A stretch of 64,000 nucleotides of DNA from CAYVQF01 sp964454015 (GTDB lineage Bacteria > Myxococcota_A > Bradymonadia > UBA4248): contig CAYVQF010000005.1 of the NCBI GenBank assembly GCA_964454015.1, positions 62,001 through 126,000 of the forward strand, in the 5' to 3' direction. Below the pieces are notes generated by a model. That model worked only from the letters and a program-made list of their open reading frames with translations, was not told where the DNA came from and did not search any database. Within the stretch, counting starts at the first letter, position 1; each line of letters starts with the position of its first letter. A program made the position numbers and the translations under genes. Positions 59,608 to 64,000 of this stretch are shown here, piece after piece.

Positions 59608-61353
59608 TTAAAGGCCAGCCTCGCAGAAGAGGCAGACGTCCCAGTGCGCTTTCATTTCACGTTTACATTTGGGGCAGATCCGTGCGCCTTGTGGTGCGGC
59701 GCCAGCGCCAGCGGCAGGCGCGGCGGCAGGCGCAGCCATGGCGGCAGGTGCCATGGCTGCTGCGCCCATGGCGGCTTGTCCAGGCGGCATGGGGGCGGCC
59801 CCGGCGCCAATGCCCGCTTTGCAGAAGAGACATTCGGTCCAGCCAGGCATCATGGTGCGGCCGCAAGACTTGCAGGGTTTACCTTCGTCTGGCGGTGCTT
59901 TGCCGGCGTCCTTTGCTTTGCCGGCGTCCTTTGCTTTGCCGGCGTCCTTTNNNNNNNNNNNNNNNNNNNNNNNNNNNNNNNNNNNNNNNNNNNNNNNNNN
60001 NNNNNNNNNNNNNNNNNNNNNNNNNNNNNNNNNNNNNNNNNNNNNNNNNNCTTTGCCGGCGTCCTTTGCTTTGCCGGCGTCCTTTGCTTTGCCGGCGTCC
60101 TTTGCTTTGCCGGCGTCCTTTGCCCCTTCGCGGGCGCAGAACATACAAGTGGTCCAATCGGGGAGCATGGTGCGTTGGCAGGTGGGGCAGATCTGACCGG
60201 CGTCGATTTTGGCTTGCAGGGCCTCTTGTTCTTGGGAAGCGGCCTTGGCGCGTCGTTTGCGGACGATTTTTCTGACGATGAGGAAGATGATGAGGGCCAG
60301 CAAGAGGGCGAGGACGATGATGCCAGCGATGATGGCGAAGCGGATCCAATCAAAGCGGAGCTCTTCGAAGGTGACGGCAGGGAAAGCTCTGGCTTCGATG
60401 TTGGCGCCAAACTCGCGCTCGAGGGTGACAGAGAAGGCGCAAGAGTCTCCTTCTTTGATGCCAGAGAGTTTGGCTTCAATGACGAGCTGTCCAAAGACCT
60501 CGCCCCAGGCATATTTGACGCTGCGGACGATGTCATCGGTGGACACGGCTTCGCGGTAGGTGGCTCGCGTCTTGCGGCTGAGGCCCTCGAAGAAGGGGAC
60601 GAGATCCTTGATGATGGGTTTGTACATGACGACGAAGACGTGGATATCTGCGTCGCGTGCCTCGTTATAGAGGCGCATGATGTTGTTGCGCACCACCGTG
60701 GGGATGAAGTTCTCCGTGTCAAAGCCGTCGGTGACGAGGATGATGACGCGCTTGGTCTTGTCGCGTTTGTTGTCGGTGAGTTCGCGGATGGCGCGTTCGA
60801 TGCCGCTATAGAGAAAGGCGCCCCCGCCTTGAGGGCTCGCTTTGCCGACGGCTCCCGCGGCGGCGTCTGCCGGGCCAAGGGGGGTGATATCAATGCCCTT
60901 GCCGTTGTCGATGAAGGCGGCGACGCGATCGGTGTCGCGGGTCTGCCCCATGACTGCGGCGAGGCCCTCCTTCATGAGCTGCAACTCATCCTGGGAGAAG
61001 CGGTGAGAGACGGGGAGGACTACGGCGATGTCGAGGGATTCGTTGGTGTCGGCAAAGGTGTTGATGACGGTTTTGGCCGGCAGCTCCTTGCCGTTACAAG
61101 CGATGTAGGCGGCTTTGAGCTTGTCTGGTGAGAGAGGGAGGCCTTTGGCGTCTAGGGCGGTGGCAAAAATCCTAACATTGGGAGCTTCAGTGATGTCGAC
61201 CCTATCGATTTTGGCCCGTGAGCGCTTGGGCACGTAGTCCTGTGCCTGCAGCGCCGAGGCGAGGGCCGCGTGGGCCAAGAGTAGGCTCAGGGCCATCAGG
61301 GCGGTGGTGCGAAGTGCTGGGGTGGGAGGTTGGCGAGAGTTGCGCCGAGTCAT
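59608..61353 (-). CDS. vWA-domain membrane protein with zinc ribbons and KDAGKA repeats
   Basis: About 581 residues as assembled; the centre is a gap. A signal peptide (ALMALSLLLAHAALASA) is followed by a von Willebrand A domain (about 90-280), whose first metal-site strand reads IAVVLPVSHRFS where DxSxS is usual, though VIILVTDGFDTEN is retained. One transmembrane helix (about 335-360, FAIIAGIIVLALLLALIIFL) puts the C-terminal part in the cytoplasm. There, three CxxC...CxxC zinc ribbons (CPTCQRTMLPDWTTCMFC, CKSCGRTMMPGWTECLFC, CPKCKREMKAHWDVCLFC) are separated by six-residue KDAGKA repeats and an Ala/Pro/Met linker. It is translated in the same run as the amidase. Its partner is unknown. Confidence 0.8.
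   Translation of the reverse strand: MTRRNSRQPPTPALRTTALMALSLLLAHAALASALQAQDYVPKRSRAKIDRVDITEAPNVRIFATALDAKGLPLSPDKLKAAYIACNGKELPAKTVINTFADTNESLDIAVVLPVSHRFSQDELQLMKEGLAAVMGQTRDTDRVAAFIDNGKGIDITPLGPADAAAGAVGKASPQGGGAFLYSGIERAIRELTDNKRDKTKRVIILVTDGFDTENFIPTVVRNNIMRLYNEARDADIHVFVVMYKPIIKDLVPFFEGLSRKTRATYREAVSTDDIVRSVKYAWGEVFGQLVIEAKLSGIKEGDSCAFSVTLEREFGANIEARAFPAVTFEELRFDWIRFAIIAGIIVLALLLALIIFLIVRKIVRKRRAKAASQEQEALQAKIDAGQICPTCQRTMLPDWTTCMFCAREGAKDAGKAKDAGKAKDAGKAKDAGKXXXXXXXXXXXXXXXXXXXXXXXXXXXXXXXXXXKDAGKAKDAGKAKDAGKAPPDEGKPCKSCGRTMMPGWTECLFCKAGIGAGAAPMPPGQAAMGAAAMAPAAMAAPAAAPAAGAGAAPQGARICPKCKREMKAHWDVCLFCEAGL
59898..60122. repeat. 18-bp tandem repeat (KDAGKA) flanking a 100-N gap
   Basis: Unit CTTTGCCGGCGTCCTTTG on the plus strand. 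Two full copies and 17 bases of a third lie at 59898-59950, then 100 N (59951-60050), then four full copies at 60051-60122. True copy number is at least seven. The flanks fix the missing length to 1 plus a multiple of 18 bases, which 100 is not. Confidence 0.95.
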
Positions 61354-61392
61354 AGAGGCTCACCAAGTTGAGCGGAGGGTAAGCAGAGGCGA

Positions 61393-61851
61393 CTAGATGC
61401 CGGCAGAAAACGGGGAGATGACCACCTCGATGGGCGGAGAAACGGCGCACAGGCGTTGTCTCTCATCGAGCCATAGGGCGCTCACTTGGGTGGCTTCATC
61501 AGGGATCTCTTGGGAGAGGAGCGTGAGTGGCGGTGGGAGCCACTCGACCTGTCCCGCGCCGTGGTCGAGAGCGAGGATGAGGCTGGCAAGCTGGAGCGGG
61601 GCGGGGCTGTAGAGACGCCTGACGATGACCAAGTGGGCATGTTCAGAGCGGCCGCCTTGGAGGTCGAGAGAGACCGGCTGGCCGGGGCGCGCGCGGGTAG
61701 CGGTGAAGTGGATGGAGGCGTCACCGGCATGGTGTTGCAGGGAGATGCCGCCCAGAAGTGCGCCCGTGGCGATAGTGGTTGCCGTGAGGAAGTGCCGGCG
61801 GGTCCACTGCGTGAAGGGATGTTGTGGCTTCGGGCTGGGCACGTGGTGCAT
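61393..61851 (-). CDS. Tat-exported protein, unknown family
   Basis: 152 residues from ATG 61851 (TAGGAG five bases upstream). The N terminus has a twin-arginine signal (TRRHFLTATTIATGALLGG), so it is exported folded, often with a cofactor. The mature part has beta strands (SIHFTATRARPGQPVSLDLQ, AHLVIVRRLYSPAPLQLASL, QVSALWLDERQRLCAVSPPI), suggestive of a domain that handles a cupredoxin-like or anchored ligand; there is no CxxC or other metal motif. It starts a run with the vWA gene 40 bases downstream. Confidence 0.75.
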   Translation of the reverse strand: MHHVPSPKPQHPFTQWTRRHFLTATTIATGALLGGISLQHHAGDASIHFTATRARPGQPVSLDLQGGRSEHAHLVIVRRLYSPAPLQLASLILALDHGAGQVEWLPPPLTLLSQEIPDEATQVSALWLDERQRLCAVSPPIEVVISPFSAGI

Positions 61852-61987
61852 GGCTCCTAGAGGAAAGCGAATCAGGACGACGCCCAAAATCGCTATTCTG
61901 GCATGAGGATAGCAACCAGGGTTCGGCGTTGTCAATCCAAGGTGGGCGGTGTGGCCGTCTCGGGGGCGCCAAAGCTTGGGTTGGGCA

Positions 61988-62446
61988 TCAGCCGAAGAGG
62001 CCGAAAACGACGCGGTAGATGCCAAAGAGGATCATGGCGATGGCGATGGCGCCGAGCAGGGGCTTGCGGACCCAATCCACGGGACGGAGATAAAGCTTCT
62101 TCTTTTTCCAAAGCTCCAGGGAGAGGAAGAGGCTCTTCAATACGGCGAGGACAAAGAGGATAGGGCCAAAAGGGTTGTGAGCGAAGGCCTCGGCCAGATG
62201 GCCAGCGGCGAGCGAGACCCAAGAGCGGGTCATGCCACAACCAGCACATTCGAGGCCCGTGATCAGTCGGAAGGGGCATAGAATGAGGCCGCTGACCGGG
62301 GTGGCTTCAAAGAAGAAGGACGCGGCCAAAAAGAGCACCAGCCCAGCGAGGCCTTGCCACTTGTTTTTAAAAACAGGTGGCGTGAGTGGTTCTGTGAAGG
62401 CAGCCCAGCTCCGCCGTGGGGAGTTGGGCTGAGGGCTTGGGTACAT
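61988..62446 (-). CDS. DUF2752 membrane protein
   Basis: 152 residues. Three or four transmembrane helices (GLAGLVLFLAASFFFEATPV, GPILFVLAVLKSLFLSLEL, LLGAIAIAMILFGIYRVVF). The DUF2752 signature is seen: LCPFRLITGLECAGCGMTRS, with a C-x-G-C-G-x-T-R pattern in the loop. The function of this family is unknown. It sits just after the DUF4234 gene, a common neighbour pair. No strong ribosome site before ATG 62446. Confidence 0.88.
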   Translation of the reverse strand: MYPSPQPNSPRRSWAAFTEPLTPPVFKNKWQGLAGLVLFLAASFFFEATPVSGLILCPFRLITGLECAGCGMTRSWVSLAAGHLAEAFAHNPFGPILFVLAVLKSLFLSLELWKKKKLYLRPVDWVRKPLLGAIAIAMILFGIYRVVFGLFG

Positions 62447-62517
62447 GAGAGCTCACAAACCGTGGCGCCGAGTGCCGCACGAAGAAGGGGTGCAACCCAT
62501 GGCGCGAGGTGGGGCGC

Positions 62518-62866
62518 CTAGGTGGTCGCGGCCCAAATTTTGTTGAGCTCGGTTTGATACATGTAAACGGCGAGAGGGGGGAAGAAGACGAAGAGGATGA
62601 GGATGATGGTGGCGTTTTCTGCTGGGGGGAGCCCGCGCTGTTGTTGGATTTCAGGCAGGACCTGGGTCAATTTGTAGCCCCAGAAAATCGAGAGGGGAAA
62701 GCAGAGCAGGCTGGAGACGAGGACGATCCATGGGGTTGAACTCTTCGCGGTTCAGCGCCTTGTTGACGTCTTCGACCGTTTGGTACAGCCAATAGAGGGT
62801 GTAGAGACCACAGATGAGACAGAAGATCAAGAGATTGACGGGGTTCTTTTCTTCACCTCTAAACAC
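62518..62866 (-). pseudogene. DUF4234 membrane protein, frameshifted
   Basis: GTG 62866 has a perfect ribosome site (GAAAGGAGTGTCAC). The first part reads FRGEEKNPVNLLIFCLICG and LYTLYWLYQTVEDVNKAL, the DUF4234 start. After NREEFNP the frame is lost at a G4 run (62732-62735, C4 in the coding strand). Reading one base less there gives WIVLVSSLLCFPLSIFWGYK and then ATIILILFVFFPPLAVYMYQ to a stop at 62518, a complete small membrane protein of about 115 residues. The original frame instead ends after 30 off-frame residues. A single extra C in a homopolymer could be a sequencing error or a real lesion. Confidence 0.8.
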
Positions 62867-63162
62867 GTGACACTCCTTTCTTTTTGAGCGACCTGAGTGG
62901 CAGCTACGGAGACATCGTTTGGAGACGATGGCCACCGCGCCGCGTTGCTTCATCCGTGCGCGATGATAGCGCTGTGGCTTTCGATGTCAAAGGGCGCGAA
63001 GTCGGTGTTTTCGTCTTCCTGAAAAAATGCGGGAAGGGGGGGCCTGTCTTGCGGGCAAGTCGCCTGCGGGAGCCTCTCTCGCCTGCACTAAGAATGTGGA
63101 CAAGCGGCGCCATTGAAGATGGGCCATGCTGGTGTGGGCTCGGGAAAGCATCGGGTGAGGGG
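62867..63162. other. Intergenic region, no gene seen
   Basis: 296 bases between the DUF4234 gene and the universal stress protein gene, both on the minus strand. A 6-bp hairpin CATCGT-(6)-ACGATG lies near 62922-62940. No terminator with a T run is seen. Confidence 0.45.
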
Positions 63163-64000
63163 CTAGGCGTCTTGGGTGTCCACGAGGAGTTGGGCGATGG
63201 GGACGACGACGACGTCGGCGTTGGCGCGGGTGCAGATGTGGGCGGCGCAGCGTCCCAATGCGGCGAGATGTTTGTTCTTGGGGTGCTGGGAGCCGACAAT
63301 GATGGCGGTGTGGTCTTTTTGGTGGGCGAGCTCGAGGATGGCCAAAGCGGGATCACCGAGGGGGCAATGGAAGTTGAAGGAGAAGCGGCGGACGCGGTCT
63401 TCGACGCTGAAGGGCACGATGATATCGCCGAGGATGTGCTCGATGCGCTGTTTGGCTTTGCTCTGGGCGTTGCGCATGGTGTCGGCAGGGGTCCGTGAGC
63501 TATCGAGTAGGCCTGCGGGATCGAGGGCCTTGGCATCGGGGATGACCGTGACCAGCTCGAGATCAACGTCGGGCCAAAGCAGGGCAAAAGCGATGGCGAA
63601 GCGCAACAGTTGGGGGGTGGTCTCCGTGGCATCCAGGGCGACGAGTATCTTCTGAGGGGCTGTGGGCGTGTTGAGGCCGCGCATCAGCCAGGTGGGGTAG
63701 CGCGGGGGGCGAATGAGTTCGGCAGCGACCGAGCCCAGGCGCGATGGGTGGGGGGGGCGTTGGCCGGCAGCACCACACAGGAGGAGATCGACCTCTTGGG
63801 CTTGGCTGGCGGCGAGGATGGCCGGGACGATGCCCTCAGGGTGCTCTTTGACGACGCAGCGGGGTGCTGTCGGCTGGGTGTGTTCGTCGGCGTCAGATGC
63901 GAAGTCCTTGGGGAGAGTCTGGTGTGAGAGGTGTTGGAGCTGGTTTTCGGCGTAGGCCAAGATCTCACTCCAGAGGATGTTCTCGTCGGCCCCAAGGGCT
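63163..64000 (-). CDS. Tandem universal stress protein (5' truncated)
   Basis: At least 279 residues; the frame runs open to the right edge, so the start is outside (an internal TTG at 63960 is not the real start). The end of a first UspA domain is visible (KEHPEGIVPAILAASQAQEV, DLLLCGAAGQ), then a second domain (KILVALDATETTPQLLRFAI, VDLELVTVIPD, DHTAIIVGSQHPKNKHLAAL, ADVVVVPI). The second has a GSQHPKNKHLAAL stretch in place of the ATP-binding G-x(2)-G-x(9)-G(S/T) motif, so nucleotide binding is not certain. Such proteins act in stress survival. Confidence 0.85.
   Translation of the reverse strand, partial: ALGADENILWSEILAYAENQLQHLSHQTLPKDFASDADEHTQPTAPRCVVKEHPEGIVPAILAASQAQEVDLLLCGAAGQRPPHPSRLGSVAAELIRPPRYPTWLMRGLNTPTAPQKILVALDATETTPQLLRFAIAFALLWPDVDLELVTVIPDAKALDPAGLLDSSRTPADTMRNAQSKAKQRIEHILGDIIVPFSVEDRVRRFSFNFHCPLGDPALAILELAHQKDHTAIIVGSQHPKNKHLAALGRCAAHICTRANADVVVVPIAQLLVDTQDA

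Noticed and set aside
59898..60122. CRISPR-like array
   Set aside because: Repeat is contiguous, 18 bp, in frame with a coding sequence and without spacers.
1..64000. tRNA, rRNA, insertion sequence or prophage genes
   Set aside because: I looked in all intergenic stretches and saw no tRNA-like folds, rRNA segments, transposase motifs or phage genes.

Overview
The window is GC-rich bacterial chromosome, almost fully coding. It holds about 48 protein genes and no rRNA, tRNA or CRISPR array that I could find. The gene content points to a deltaproteobacterial or myxobacterial lineage (Myxococcota in the broad sense, perhaps a Bradymonadales-like group; this is inference). The clues are many lipoproteins, a lipoprotein with thrombospondin type-3 repeats, AgmX/PglI-type TonB C-terminal domains, a Ser/Thr kinase with PATAN and GYF-like tail domains, and an exbB-exbD-exbD gene trio. 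Two N gaps (27163-27172 and 59951-60050) show that this is a draft assembly.

Left part (1-21 kb): a truncated GT4 glycosyltransferase, a TSP3 lipoprotein coupled to a small receiver-like protein, an M15-type peptidoglycan peptidase, a tandem AAA ATPase, an RRM protein, an SDR-TerB pair, an oxidoreductase/outer-membrane/lipoprotein run, a giant beta-propeller protein, a kinase, a fused phosphate acyltransferase-butyrate kinase, and an AMMECR1 protein.

Division block (21-26.3 kb): trmJ and ftsZ on the minus strand, and ftsQ-ftsA on the plus strand. ftsZ is therefore divergent from ftsQA instead of lying downstream of it.

Envelope-motor block (26.3-46 kb), the most interesting region: a TonB-family protein is divergent from an operon of ExbB/TolQ, two ExbD/TolR paralogues, a small exported protein, and a protein that joins a degenerate (pseudo)kinase, a transmembrane helix and an AgmX/TonB C-terminal domain. 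A convergent four-gene minus-strand operon encodes an outer-membrane barrel, two large TPR lipoproteins and a coiled-coil lipoprotein. A further TonB-like single-pass protein sits at 45.2 kb. The parts list (one TolQ-like, two TolR-like, TonB-like couplers, TPR lipoproteins, barrel) resembles the Agl-Glt machinery of Myxococcus, but with a pseudokinase as the cytoplasmic module of one coupler.

Right part (46-64 kb): a 1257-residue membrane-anchored YCF48-type propeller protein, a barrel-like protein, dnaG-rpoD, a LysM-MepA endopeptidase, an exported protein with a clear terminator, an amidase joined to a degenerate M23 domain, a vWA/zinc-ribbon protein with an 18-bp tandem repeat interrupted by an assembly gap, a Tat-exported protein, a DUF2752 membrane protein, a frameshifted DUF4234 gene, and a universal stress protein running off the right edge.
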